NCBI RefSeq assembly: GCF_036237275.1
Contig: NZ_CP108352.1
Span: 1,922,001-1,986,000, forward strand
Source: Streptomyces sp. NBC_01353
GTDB lineage: Bacteria > Actinomycetota > Actinomycetes > Streptomycetales > Streptomycetaceae
Length of the DNA stretch: 64,000 bases
Reading direction: 5' to 3'
The notes under the pieces were generated by a model. That model ran no database searches, was not told the origin of the DNA, and saw nothing but the letters and a program-made list of their open reading frames with translations. Made by a program: the position numbers and the translations under genes. Below, piece by piece: positions 43,036 to 51,122 of the stretch (position 1 is its first letter; the number at the start of each line of letters is the position of its first letter).

Positions 43036-44238
43036 CTACTCGACGATCTTGAGCAGCTTGTTGGCGGTGCCCTCGGAGGGGTTGGAGATCTTGTCGGGGG
43101 TCGCTCCGCCGACCAGTGCCTGGGCGACCTGGTCCGGGGTGGCGTCCGGGTGTCCCGCGAGGTAGACGGCTGCGGCGCCGACCACGTGCGGGGTCGCCAT
43201 GGACGTACCGGAGATGGTCTTGGTGCCGGTGTCGCTGTCGTTCCAGGCCGAGGTGATCTCCGAGCCAGGGGCGTAGAGGTCCACCACGGAACCGAAGTTG
43301 GAGAAGCTGGACTGCTGGTCGTCCTCGGTGGAGGAGGCGACCGTGATCGCCTCCTGGACGCGGGAGGGGGAGCCCTGACCCGCGTCGGAGGACTCGTTGC
43401 CCGCGGCGACGCCGAAGGTGACGCCGGCGGCGATGGCCTTCTTGACGGCGTCGTCGAGGGCGGGGTCGGCGCCTCCGCCGAGGCTCATGTTGGCGACGGA
43501 CGGGCCCTGGTGGTTCTTGGTGACCCAGTCGATGCCGGCGACGACCTGCTCGGTGGTGCCGGAGCCGTTGTCGTCGAGGACGCGGACGGCGACGATCTTG
43601 GCCTTCTTGGCGACACCGTGGGCGGTACCCGCGATGGTGCCGGCGACGTGCGTGCCGTGGCCGTTGCCGTCCTGGGCCGTGTTGTCGTTGTCGATGGCGT
43701 CGAAGCCGTCGACGGCACGGCCGCCGAAGTCCTCGTGGCTGACGCGGACTCCGGTGTCGATGACGTACGCGGTGACGCCCTCGCCGCCCTTGTCGGGGTA
43801 CGTGTACTTCTTGTCCCCGGCGGTCTCGGCCTGGTCGACCCGGTCCAGACCCCAGGAGGGCGGGTCCGTCTGGGTGGCGTTGATGGAGAACTTCTTGTTC
43901 TGGACGACCTTGGCCACGGCCGGGTCGGCGGCGAGGCGCTTGGCCTCGGTCTCCGAGAGGTCGTTGACCGAGAAGCCGTTGACCGCGGAGTCGTAGCTGC
44001 GGCGCAGGGTGCCGCCGTACTCCTTCGCGAGCTCGCTCTTGTCGGCCTTCTCGTCCAGCAGGACGACGTAGCTACCTGCGACGGCGCCTTCCGCGCCGAG
44101 GCCGTAGACAGTTCCGAGGGCGGGCGTGGGGGCCGCGCCGGCGAACTGGGTGGTGAAGACGGTGACTCCGGCCGCGGCCGCGATCGCGGTCGAGACGGCG
44201 ATGAGCTTCGTCCGGCGTACACGCTTGTGTATTGCCAT
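43036..44238 (-). CDS. Secreted subtilisin-like (S8) serine protease
   Basis: The 400-aa preproprotein has a signal peptide (KRVRRTKLIAVSTAIAAAAG to AGA), an I9-type inhibitor propeptide (GSYVVLLDEKADKSELAKEY) and a catalytic domain with Asp in YVIDTGVRVSHEDF, His in GNGHGTHVAGT and Ser in SGTSMATPH. It acts outside the cell after propeptide removal. GAGGAGA precedes ATG 44238. The 224-bp region before it is markedly AT-rich for this genome (runs such as TAATAATAAATCGG near 44390) and probably holds its promoter. Confidence 0.93.
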   Translation of the reverse strand: MAIHKRVRRTKLIAVSTAIAAAAGVTVFTTQFAGAAPTPALGTVYGLGAEGAVAGSYVVLLDEKADKSELAKEYGGTLRRSYDSAVNGFSVNDLSETEAKRLAADPAVAKVVQNKKFSINATQTDPPSWGLDRVDQAETAGDKKYTYPDKGGEGVTAYVIDTGVRVSHEDFGGRAVDGFDAIDNDNTAQDGNGHGTHVAGTIAGTAHGVAKKAKIVAVRVLDDNGSGTTEQVVAGIDWVTKNHQGPSVANMSLGGGADPALDDAVKKAIAAGVTFGVAAGNESSDAGQGSPSRVQEAITVASSTEDDQQSSFSNFGSVVDLYAPGSEITSAWNDSDTGTKTISGTSMATPHVVGAAAVYLAGHPDATPDQVAQALVGGATPDKISNPSEGTANKLLKIVE

Positions 44239-44423
44239 GAAGAGGGGTCTCCTCGTCAGGATTTGTGGGGGGATGAGCCACTGGAAGGAAACTCTCCGGT
44301 AGCTGCCTCGAAACCCTTGCTCATTGACGAGTGCAAATCAAGACCTTCGTACACCTGTGACTTACTCAACAAGCTTTCGTAATAATAAATCGGTCAACTC
44401 GACCCAACTCGGCGCACGCGTAA

Positions 44424-44445
44424 GGCCCCCGACCATCCGGGGGCC
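44424..44445. terminator. Terminator hairpin after the macrolide-type glycosyltransferase gene
   Basis: GGCCCCCG and CGGGGGCC pair around a 6-nt loop, 18 bp beyond the glycosyltransferase stop codon on the minus strand. It is short but strongly GC-paired. Confidence 0.7.
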
Positions 44446-44462
44446 CTCAAGTGCGACGCGTT

Positions 44463-45659
44463 CTACGGCAGTTCGGCCTCGATCAGGTCCGCCGCCCGAC
44501 GCGCTCCACCCTCGCTCGCCATCCGCCCCTGGATCTCCTTGGCACGGAGGGCCACTTCGGGGTCGTCGACGAGGGCGAGCACCGCTTCACGCAAACGCTC
44601 GGCGGTCGCCTCCTCCATCGGCAGGTGCCGGGCCACACCCAGGGCCTGGAGCATGTCCGCGTTGCCGAACTGGTCGACGGCCTGCGGGACCGCGACCATC
44701 GGGGTGGCGGTGGCCAGTCCCTCCTGACTGCCGCCCGCTCCTGCGTGGGTGATGAAGGCGTCCGCCTGCTGCAGGATCGCCAGTTGGGGGACCCAGGAGC
44801 GCACATCGACGCCGGCCGGGATCTCGCCGAGCTCCGACGGGTCGACGAAGGCGCCGATCTGGAGCACGACATGCCAGCCGGGCAGGTCGCCGAAGGCGGC
44901 GATGCACGCCTTGTAGAAGTCGGGCTGCTTGGTGAAGGCCGAGCCCAGCGAGACCAGGAGCACCTTCTCCGCGTCCGCCGGCCGCTGCCACTCCCCCTGG
45001 TCCGCCCGGTCGCCCTGACAGGCTCCGACGAAGGTGAAGACGGACTCGTCGACCCGCTCGGCGTGCGGCTGGAGCGCCCGGGGGATGAGCACGATCGCCC
45101 GGCGGGGGCGGGCCATGAGCCGGCCGGGGTGGGTGTCGACGCCGTGCTCGGCCAGCCAGTTCCCGAAGCGCGCGTAGTACGCCTTGCCCCGCTCGGAGGC
45201 CTTGAGCTCGGCGAACATCGGCTCGGCGACCTCCTCCTCGTACCCCTCCCACGGGACGAGATTCGGCCAGAGTCCCACCACGGGGACATCCCACCGGTGT
45301 GCGAGGACCGGAGCGGGGTAGGCGGTGATGTCGTGGAGGACGAGATCCGGACGGTCGCCGTCGAAGGCCTCCGCTAGCTGCGGGAGCGCCTGCACGGCGT
45401 CATGGAGGAAGGGTTCGATGTTGTCGATGAGTTCGGTACCCCAGGCGTCCGGGTCGTCGTCGGTCGGAAGCGTGGAGGTGTAGACGACGGGGGTCGCGCC
45501 GGTCGCGGCGACCTTCTCGGCGAAGGAGGCGGGGATGGCGTAACTGACGCGGTGCCCGCGGGCGACGAGCTCGCGGATCACTTCGAGGCTCGGGTTCACA
45601 TGGCCGTGGGCGGCGATGGAGAACATGGCGATGTGGGCGGGGCGCGGAGTGGCGGTCAT
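44463..45659 (-). CDS. Macrolide-type (MGT/OleD-like) glycosyltransferase
   Basis: The 398-aa GT-B enzyme begins [20 protein letters not shown] with the catalytic His, and its C-terminal donor site reads [22 protein letters not shown] then [20 protein letters not shown]-like sequence. It belongs to the group of S. lividans Mgt and S. antibioticus OleD/OleI, which inactivate macrolides by adding a sugar to the desosamine 2'-OH. No macrolide cluster is present in the window, so it is more likely a resistance or detoxification enzyme. A 16-bp operator-like palindrome lies in its promoter. Confidence 0.88.
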   Translation of the reverse strand: MTATPRPAHIAMFSIAAHGHVNPSLEVIRELVARGHRVSYAIPASFAEKVAATGATPVVYTSTLPTDDDPDAWGTELIDNIEPFLHDAVQALPQLAEAFDGDRPDLVLHDITAYPAPVLAHRWDVPVVGLWPNLVPWEGYEEEVAEPMFAELKASERGKAYYARFGNWLAEHGVDTHPGRLMARPRRAIVLIPRALQPHAERVDESVFTFVGACQGDRADQGEWQRPADAEKVLLVSLGSAFTKQPDFYKACIAAFGDLPGWHVVLQIGAFVDPSELGEIPAGVDVRSWVPQLAILQQADAFITHAGAGGSQEGLATATPMVAVPQAVDQFGNADMLQALGVARHLPMEEATAERLREAVLALVDDPEVALRAKEIQGRMASEGGARRAADLIEAELP

Positions 45660-45676
45660 GCGTTCACAGTAAACGA

Positions 45677-45692
45677 GACGAGACGTCTCGTC
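45677..45692 (-). promoter_or_regulatory. Operator-like palindrome in the glycosyltransferase promoter
   Basis: GACGAGACGTCTCGTC is a perfect 16-bp palindrome 18 bp before the start codon. On the minus strand a -35-like TTGGAC lies just outside it, with a -10-like TTTACT about 16 bp on, so the palindrome occupies the spacer. This is the usual TetR-type layout. No regulator gene is adjacent. Confidence 0.7.
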
Positions 45693-45728
45693 CAATTGTT
45701 GAGGTGCGCGCCGACGCGAGCGGGCGAC

Positions 45729-47024
45729 TCAGCGACGCTGGTAGCGGGCGAGGACCAGATTCCCGTCCTCCACCAGACGCTTGCGCAGCTCTTCGGTGTC
45801 GATCGCGCCGCTGTAGTACTCCTGATACGCCGGGGTGGCCACCTTGTCCTTCCATTCCGGGTAGCCGCGCACCGATTGCGCAGGCGCAGGCAGCAAATAT
45901 TCGGCCACGGCGGCTCCGGTCGCCCAGCCGTCCTTCGCGGTGCGCAGGGACGGGTCCGCGAGCGCGGCCGTGCCGGTCGGCAGCATCCAGTCGCCGCGCG
46001 CCAGGCGGACCATGCTGTCCGGCTGGAGGAAGAAGTCGAGGAACCGCGCCGCCTCCTTCTTGTACGGGCTGTCCTCGGCGATGGAGAGCGTCTGCGGGCT
46101 GACGCCCTGCGCGAGCCCGTCCTTCCCGGCGGGCGCCGGCAGCACGATCCACGCGAAGCCCTTGGGAGCCTGCTGGGTGATCTGCTGGCGGTACGAGAAG
46201 CCGAGCGGGACCATCGCGTACTTGCCGCCGAAGAAGCCCGGCAGAGCGTCGGAGCCGCCGGTGCCCAGGGTGGAGCGCGAGGCGCTGAGGTCGGTGTTCA
46301 CCTGGTCGTCGATGGTGCCGGGGACGACGCCGTCGTCCTCGGTGAAGCGGATGGTCACCCTTCCGTCGGGTTCCCGGTGGAAGAGCTGCCCGCCCGCCGA
46401 GAGCCCCAGGTTGAGGCTGACCGAGACCGGTTCCTTGAGGGGCCAGGCGACCGCGTATCTCCCCTTGCCCATCGTGGCCGTCAGGTCCCTGGTGATCCGC
46501 CGGAACTCCTCCCAGGTCCAGGGCTTCTCCGGGGTCGGGATCCGGACGCCGGAGGACTCCAGGATCTGCTTGTTCGCCATGATCATGCGGGGTTCCTGGA
46601 GGAAGGGAACGCCGTAGATCCCGTCGCCGAAGGTCGTGGTCTCCCAGCTGCGCGCCGGGATGTCTGTCTTGAGGCGCTCGGGCAGGAGGGAGCGGAGATC
46701 GGCGAGGTAGCCGCCGTAGGCGAAGTCGGCCAGGTCGTCGGAGGCGTCGTGGATGATGTCGGGCGCCTCGCCGCCCTCGAAGGAGGTGAGGAGCTGGTCG
46801 TGGACGGAGTCCCAGCTGCCCTGGACGTAGTCGACCTGGATGTCGGGGTGGGCCGCGTTCCACTCCTTCACCAGTTCCTTGTTGGCGTCGACGGACTCCT
46901 TCTGCCAGGCCAGCGACTGGAAGCGGAGCCGGATCGGGCCGCCGTCGGAGTCGTCGTCGGCGGAGCATCCGGTGAGGAGCAGCGCCAGCGCGGCCGCGGC
47001 CGCCGTGAACACCCGTACACGCAT
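45729..47024 (-). CDS. Sugar ABC transporter substrate-binding lipoprotein
   Basis: The 431-aa protein has a signal with lipobox LLTGC (Cys about residue 19) and the solute-binding family 1 pattern: VKEWNAAHPDIQVDYVQGSWDSVHDQLLTSFEGGEAPDI broken over residues 50-90 and EKPWTWEEFRR. It should bind an oligosaccharide outside the membrane. Its ATG overlaps the permease stop (ATGA). It is the last gene of a three-gene importer whose first permease is truncated. Confidence 0.9.
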   Translation of the reverse strand: MRVRVFTAAAAALALLLTGCSADDDSDGGPIRLRFQSLAWQKESVDANKELVKEWNAAHPDIQVDYVQGSWDSVHDQLLTSFEGGEAPDIIHDASDDLADFAYGGYLADLRSLLPERLKTDIPARSWETTTFGDGIYGVPFLQEPRMIMANKQILESSGVRIPTPEKPWTWEEFRRITRDLTATMGKGRYAVAWPLKEPVSVSLNLGLSAGGQLFHREPDGRVTIRFTEDDGVVPGTIDDQVNTDLSASRSTLGTGGSDALPGFFGGKYAMVPLGFSYRQQITQQAPKGFAWIVLPAPAGKDGLAQGVSPQTLSIAEDSPYKKEAARFLDFFLQPDSMVRLARGDWMLPTGTAALADPSLRTAKDGWATGAAVAEYLLPAPAQSVRGYPEWKDKVATPAYQEYYSGAIDTEELRKRLVEDGNLVLARYQRR

Positions 47025-47866
47025 CAGGACTTCACCGCCCCGGTCAGCATCCCGCCCGTGATGCGCTTCTGGATGAGCGCGAAGATGACGAGCGAGGGGA
47101 TCGTGGCGAGGAACGCGGCCGCGGCGAGCGGCCCGAGGTCGGCGACGCCCTCGGCGCCGAGGAAGTGGGTGAGGACGACCGGCAAGGTCTGCTTCTCCGG
47201 GGTCTTGAGCAGGACGAGCGCGAAGAAGAACTCGTTCCATGCGGTGATGAAGGCGAAGAGCGCGGTGGCGACGATGCCGGGAGCGAGCAGCGGGGCGGTG
47301 ACCGAGACGAGCGTACGGAGCTTCCCGGCGCCGTCGACGGCCGCTGCCTCCTCCAACTCGGCCGGGACGGCCCGTACGTATCCGACGAGCATCCACAGCG
47401 CGAACGGCAGCGACCAGACGACGTACACCATGACCAGGCCGAAGAGGCTGTTGATCAGATGCAGGTTCTTCAGGACGAGGAAGAGCGGGATGATCACCAG
47501 CACGAACGGGAAGGCCTGGCTGATCACGACCCAGCCGGTGGCGGCGGTGGAGAGCTTGCTCCGGTGACGGGCCATCACATAGGCCATCGGCGTGGCGATG
47601 ACGACGGCGATCAGGGCCGCCGCGAGGGCGGCGATCAGGCTGTTGCCCGCGGCCTGGAGCAGTGGCTGCTCCTCGAACGCCTGCCGGAAGTTGGCGAGGG
47701 TCGGGTCCCTCGGGATCCACGTCGGGTGCAGCGAGCCCAGTTCCGTCGCCGGCTTGAAGGCGGTGGAGATCAGCCAGAGGAACGGGAAGGCGAGGAAGAC
47801 CAGATACGCCAGAAGGGCGAGGTACTGGCCGAACCGCGCGGGCTTGCTGGTGCGGAGCGTGCTCAC
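47024..47866 (-). CDS. Sugar ABC transporter permease (MalG type)
   Basis: The 280-aa protein has six hydrophobic helices and the EAA loop PAELEEAAAVDGAGKLRTLV. It would pair with a MalF-type permease, here reduced to a C-terminal fragment. Start ATG 47866 overlaps the fragment's stop. The gene looks intact but can hardly function without its partner. Confidence 0.9.
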   Translation of the reverse strand: MSTLRTSKPARFGQYLALLAYLVFLAFPFLWLISTAFKPATELGSLHPTWIPRDPTLANFRQAFEEQPLLQAAGNSLIAALAAALIAVVIATPMAYVMARHRSKLSTAATGWVVISQAFPFVLVIIPLFLVLKNLHLINSLFGLVMVYVVWSLPFALWMLVGYVRAVPAELEEAAAVDGAGKLRTLVSVTAPLLAPGIVATALFAFITAWNEFFFALVLLKTPEKQTLPVVLTHFLGAEGVADLGPLAAAAFLATIPSLVIFALIQKRITGGMLTGAVKS

Positions 47867-48120
47867 CGGTCCTGGTCCCCCTTCAGCCGTCCGACGAGAT
47901 AGAGGGCGAGGAGCACGGAGATGACGGCGACCATGACACAGCCCATCGCGGCGGCGTAACCGAACTGCCCGTAGCGGAACGCCTCTTCGTAGGCGAAGAG
48001 CATGGGGAGCCGGGTGCGGCCGCCGGGTCCGCCGTTGGTCAGGACGTAGACCAGGGCGAAGGAGTTGAAGTTCCAGATGAAGTTGGTCCCCTTCGAGCGG
48101 GGAAGCGTCCTACCTGCCAT
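47863..48120 (-). pseudogene. MalF-type sugar ABC permease, 5'-truncated at the prophage junction
   Basis: Only the last 70 or so codons are genuine: FIWNFNSFALVYVLTNGGPGG, then PMLFAYEEAFRYGQFGYAAA, plus a final helix. These are the C-terminal end of a roughly 300-aa permease. The first residues (AGRTLPRSKGTN) are unlike the family. The homology begins abruptly at about 48090. The missing 5' part should lie at the other end of the inserted prophage. It heads the transporter operon with the intact permease and lipoprotein. Confidence 0.82.
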
Positions 48121-48175
48121 ACGTCAAGCAAGAACCCCGCTGACCTGCGGTTTCCCTCCCCGCGCATGGACATGA

Positions 48176-48203
48176 CTAGACACGACTACCCCATACCTAG
48201 ACA
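48176..48203. repeat. Direct repeat CTAGACA, spaced 21 bp, in the prophage left intergenic region
   Basis: CTAGACA occurs at 48176-48182 and 48197-48203, two helical turns apart, in a stretch less GC-rich than its surroundings. CTAGA also forms the arms of the palindrome before the GntR gene. They may be half-sites for that regulator or arm sites for the integrase. The region 48125-48604 holds no gene. Confidence 0.5.
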
Positions 48204-48255
48204 AGATCATCTCCCATTGGTTTCCCATCGGCTCCCACAAGGCGGGCAAACGAGA

Positions 48256-48308
48256 CCAGGGCCGAGCCGCTCGCACCCTCGAAGGCGACGACAGCGGCTC
48301 GGCCCTGG
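48256..48308. terminator. Perfect 16-bp hairpin at the prophage left end
   Basis: CCAGGGCCGAGCCGCT (48256-48271) pairs with AGCGGCTCGGCCCTGG (48293-48308) across a 21-nt loop, followed by CTCTTG. It could insulate host from prophage transcription or form part of the attachment region. Confidence 0.65.
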
Positions 48309-48367
48309 CTCTTGTCCAACGAGTGCCTCGTACAGCGATCACGAAATACGGTTCACTCGTTGGGGTG

Positions 48368-48394
48368 GATACCCGTCATTGCTGGACGGGTATC
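48368..48394. repeat. Perfect 10-bp inverted repeat in the prophage left intergenic region
   Basis: GATACCCGTC (48368-48377) and GACGGGTATC (48385-48394) pair with a 7-nt loop. A further CCCCGC/GCGGGG pair lies at 48406-48426. No coding frame is convincing here. Together with the neighbouring hairpin they mark a structured non-coding segment. Confidence 0.6.
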
Positions 48395-48534
48395 TGCTGG
48401 GGTCGCCCCGCGGTTGCGATGCGGGGTACAGGCAGCCACGAGGCGGCCCCGTCGGCAATCCGAAGACCTGAACTCCGGCGCCGAACTCTCCACTGTTCAG
48501 TTGCCCTAGGCATAGGCATCCGGCCAAGCGGAAC

Positions 48535-48548
48535 CTAGATATATCTAG
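48535..48548 (+). promoter_or_regulatory. Operator-like palindrome upstream of the GntR gene
   Basis: CTAGATATATCTAG is a perfect 14-bp palindrome, very AT-rich for this genome, 56 bp before the GntR start. Its arms match the CTAGA part of the direct repeats at 48176 and 48197. GntR regulators of Streptomyces mobile elements commonly repress their own promoters. Confidence 0.65.
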
Positions 48549-48604
48549 CCATCACGGTACCTCTTACTGTGCGACGTCACGCCATGATCGTCGCCAGGGG
48601 TCCC

Positions 48605-49228
48605 ATGTCAGCCGACGCGCGCTACCGCCGCATCGCCGCCGACATCCGCGACCGCATCCAGGCCGGCGAATGGCAAGTGGGAGACAAGCTCCCCTCGCGC
48701 GAGGCCATGGCCCTCGAGTACGACGTCCACCCCCAGACGATGCGCCTCGCCCATCTCCTCCTCCGTCGGACTGGAATTCTCGAAGGCGAGAAGCGCAAGG
48801 GGGTGTTCGTGGCGCACCCTCCTGCTATGCGCACCCTCACGGACGCGGACGCCGACTGGCCCCACTCATCCGAGACGACCGACACCCGCACCCGGCGGGC
48901 CGACGCCGAGCTCGCCGCCCGCCTTGACGTACCCGTGGGGGCCACCCTGCAGCACGAGACCGTCGAGTGCCTGGACCCCGGCGGCCGGTCGGCCATGCTC
49001 GTGTCGTCGTGGTGGCGAGGCCAGCGCCGCCCGCACGTGAGCTACGTCGTCGAGCTGGGGGTGGCGCCGCTGGACGAGGACCAGGCGGCCGCGCTCGGGC
49101 TGGTGGCGGACATGCCGGCGTACCGTCTGGTGCGGACCCGGCTGGATGAGTCTGGGCGCCCTGTGGAGACTGCTGATCTCGTCCTCCCGATGGATCGGTG
49201 GCTGATCCGCCTGAGCGGCACGGCGTAG
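48605..49228 (+). CDS. GntR-family regulator of the prophage
   Basis: The 207-aa protein has an N-terminal winged HTH, ADIRDRIQAGEWQVGDKLPSREAMALEYDVHPQTMRLAHLLLRR broken over residues 10-55, and a UTRA-like effector domain (TLQHETVECLDPGG, ADMPAYRLVRTRLDESGRPVETADLVLP). Such regulators (KorSA-like) control transfer or replication in Streptomyces mobile elements. It is the first gene inside the left end. It may hold the lysogenic state, since no CI-like repressor is visible. Confidence 0.85.
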   Translation: MSADARYRRIAADIRDRIQAGEWQVGDKLPSREAMALEYDVHPQTMRLAHLLLRRTGILEGEKRKGVFVAHPPAMRTLTDADADWPHSSETTDTRTRRADAELAARLDVPVGATLQHETVECLDPGGRSAMLVSSWWRGQRRPHVSYVVELGVAPLDEDQAAALGLVADMPAYRLVRTRLDESGRPVETADLVLPMDRWLIRLSGTA

Positions 49229-49413
49229 CACGTCAGCGGGGGCGCCCAGTAGTGCCGGGCCTGACGTGCATTACGGAGCATGGCGCATCCGGCATATGCC
49301 TGGGAACGGGTGTACGAGTGAAATTTTTACGTTCCGTTCGTGCCCGGTGTGAATATGTAACCGACAGCGAAGCTCGGGGGTCCGATGTCAGACCCGGCCC
49401 GTAGCCTTGCTCC

Positions 49414-49578
49414 ATGACATCGACGCCGCAGGAGAAGCCCACCGCGGCCGCGGTGAACGCACGGATCCGTGCGCTCTGGGCCGGCGGCGCGCTGACCGCC
49501 GAGCAGCAGGCCGAGTACCACCAGCTGCTCGTCGAATGGGCCGAGGCGATGCGCGCCGAGCAGGAGCTCGCGGCTTAG
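49414..49578 (+). CDS. Small phage protein, 54 aa
   Basis: ATG 49414 opens a 54-codon frame: IRALWAGGALTAEQQAEYHQ followed by LLVEWAEAMRAEQELA. Ala/Glu-rich and helical. Similar short proteins are frequent in Streptomyces phages. It is followed 9 nt later by another small gene in the same direction. No function is known. Confidence 0.6.
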   Translation: MTSTPQEKPTAAAVNARIRALWAGGALTAEQQAEYHQLLVEWAEAMRAEQELAA

Positions 49579-49587
49579 GATCCGCCC

Positions 49588-49788
49588 GTGGCAATCGAAC
49601 TCACCGACGAACTCATCCAGCTCGAGCAGAAGGCATGGGCCGAGATCCAGGCCAAGGAGCTGGCTGCGGACACCGCGCAAGCGGTGCAAGCGGCGATCAC
49701 GGAGCACGCCGAGGCGACCGGGCAGAGCCGGTTCGACGTCGAGGCGGCACTGAAGAAGCGGGTGCGACACCCGGAGCCTGACGCCTGA
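49588..49788 (+). CDS. Small phage protein, 66 aa, helical
   Basis: GTG 49588 starts a charged, helical protein: ELTDELIQLEQKAWAEIQAK and TEHAEATGQSRFDVEAALKK. No domain is recognised. It ends 5 nt before a strong terminator and is probably co-transcribed with the 54-aa gene. Confidence 0.6.
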   Translation: MAIELTDELIQLEQKAWAEIQAKELAADTAQAVQAAITEHAEATGQSRFDVEAALKKRVRHPEPDA

Positions 49789-49793
49789 CACGA

Positions 49794-49826
49794 CTCCGCC
49801 CCACACGTCGAGCGTGTGGGGCGGAG
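49794..49826. terminator. Bidirectional terminator between convergent phage genes
   Basis: CTCCGCCCCACACG (49794-49807) and CGTGTGGGGCGGAG (49813-49826) form a perfect 14-bp stem with a 5-nt loop. It lies between the 66-aa gene and the convergent endonuclease VII-like gene. Confidence 0.85.
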
Positions 49827-49838
49827 GTTCGAGTTCCG

Positions 49839-50399
49839 CTAGGTCCGTCCCTGTCTGCTGGTTACGTAGGCGCCAGCCGTGCCACCACCGTGCAGGCGAA
49901 GGTACTCCGCGGCGGCTAGCGCCAACGCAGGACTGTCCCGGAGATGACCGAGCGCGAAGTTGCACTGCGTACAGAGGAGTCCCCGAACCATTCCGGTTCG
50001 GTGATCGTGATCGACGCAGAGAAAGGTGGGCTGGATGCGGCAGATCTGGCAGAGGCCTTGCTGCTCAGCCACCCGACGCCTGAACTCCTCGCGACTGATG
50101 CCGTACTCCTGCTTGAACTCCCGATCCCGCTTGCGTCGAATGTGGTTCCTCTTGCACTCGGCGGGGCGACGCTTGTCGTCCCTGATCCGAACGGCCGCTC
50201 CCGGCCCACAGAGGGAGCAGTCGGCAGTCCTCGCCTCGCGGTTCACGTTGGATAAGCGATGTGTCGGCCTGGCGGGGGCACCCGCTTCCGCAGGCGGAAG
50301 CTCGCCCCTCTTCCTTGCGGCTTGGTAGTGCATCTCGCACAGGCCACGCGCTTTGTGCTTCCGTGCGCATCCGGGGTTCGAGCAGGTACGCTCGCCCAC
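49839..50399 (-). CDS. Recombination endonuclease VII-like protein
   Basis: The 186-aa protein has an N-terminal zinc-binding motif (CSNPGCARKHKARGLCEMHY) and a C-terminal endonuclease VII domain: QGLCQICRIQPTFLCVDHDH then GMVRGLLCTQCNFALG. The CxxC pairs bind zinc, and the VDHDH stretch is the catalytic HNH-like site. These enzymes cut branched DNA or nick DNA during packaging or homing. It points opposite to its neighbours in the prophage regulatory arm. Confidence 0.88.
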   Translation of the reverse strand: MGERTCSNPGCARKHKARGLCEMHYQAARKRGELPPAEAGAPARPTHRLSNVNREARTADCSLCGPGAAVRIRDDKRRPAECKRNHIRRKRDREFKQEYGISREEFRRRVAEQQGLCQICRIQPTFLCVDHDHRTGMVRGLLCTQCNFALGHLRDSPALALAAAEYLRLHGGGTAGAYVTSRQGRT

Positions 50400-50498
50400 G
50401 CGGCACCTCCTAGATAGGTGGTCGCGGAGCCCTTGGGTGTTACAGCACCTGAGGGCTCACTTGTGTCTAAGTCAGCAACGGCTTCTCGCTGGCGCAGT

Positions 50499-50528
50499 CC
50501 CGCCCCCGCTGCATCAGGCGGGGGCGGG
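50499..50528. terminator. GC-rich hairpin in the 50400-50651 gap
   Basis: CCCGCCCCCGC (50499-50509) and GCGGGGGCGGG (50518-50528) pair around an 8-nt loop. The 250-bp gap between the endonuclease VII-like gene and the DUF6233-like gene holds no other clear feature. Confidence 0.65.
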
Positions 50529-50651
50529 TCCGAGTGCGCTGCAGCCAGCAAGCGCGAATGGGATGGACTCACTGTAGGGCCGGTCACTGACAACGCCGGG
50601 TGGCTGCGGACGACTGGCCATTCAAATTCGAACAGACGTAGCATTTGAGCC

Positions 50652-51041
50652 ATGAGCCCCCTGTCCATCTCCCAGCGCCTCGAGAAGAAGCGCACCGTCC
50701 TCGTCTGGCTGCAATGGCAGACCGAGCAGACCGCCAAGGAGATCCGGCAGCTCGAAGCCGAGGAGAAGGAAGAGCAGCGGCGCCGGGACGTCGCCCGCGC
50801 CGAGATGTCCTGGAAGATCATGCCGTCCCGGGCGGCCGAGGGGCAGCCGATGCTTCACCGCGGCGGCTGCCACATCGACCCGCGGCAGACCGGCCTCCTC
50901 TCCCAGGACGAGGTCTTCGTCGCACTCCGAGAGTTCCCGGCCATGGAGATGTGCGAGATCTGCAACGTGATCCACAGCCTCGCCCAGTTCGGCATCGAGA
51001 AGCCGGCACCCAGGAAGCTGCCCGGCGGCGGGAAACCGTAG
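50652..51041 (+). CDS. DUF6233-like small protein
   Basis: The 129-aa protein has a helical, charged N-terminal half (VLVWLQWQTEQTAKEIRQLE) and a C-terminal part with MLHRGGCHIDPRQTGLLSQDE and MCEICNVI. This His/Cys pattern is that of the DUF6233 proteins common in Streptomyces genomes and phages. The three cysteines and His suggest metal binding. Function is unknown. Confidence 0.72.
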   Translation: MSPLSISQRLEKKRTVLVWLQWQTEQTAKEIRQLEAEEKEEQRRRDVARAEMSWKIMPSRAAEGQPMLHRGGCHIDPRQTGLLSQDEVFVALREFPAMEMCEICNVIHSLAQFGIEKPAPRKLPGGGKP

Positions 51042-51065
51042 GCGGAACTCGCGGTGCACACCCCC

Positions 51066-51094
51066 TTGCAACTTCGACTCACGTGAGTCATAGT
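51066..51094 (+). promoter_or_regulatory. Promoter with perfect palindrome in its spacer
   Basis: A -35-like TTGCAA (51066-51071) and -10-like CATAGT (51089-51094) are spaced 17 bp. The perfect 14-bp palindrome GACTCACGTGAGTC (51076-51089) fills the spacer. It lies 28 bp before the next phage gene. This looks like a repressed prophage promoter; the repressor is unknown. Confidence 0.65.
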
Positions 51095-51122
51095 TAAGTC
51101 ATCGCAAGGGGAGGAGCCCACG

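Noticed and set aside
42301-44382. 693-codon plus-strand frame across DUF1697 and the protease
   Set aside because: It is Gly/Val/Asp-rich antisense sequence. Both underlying minus-strand genes have intact motifs.
47863-48200. tRNA gene as the prophage attachment site
   Set aside because: No cloverleaf or tRNA 3' end is visible at the junction. The interrupted unit is a protein gene.
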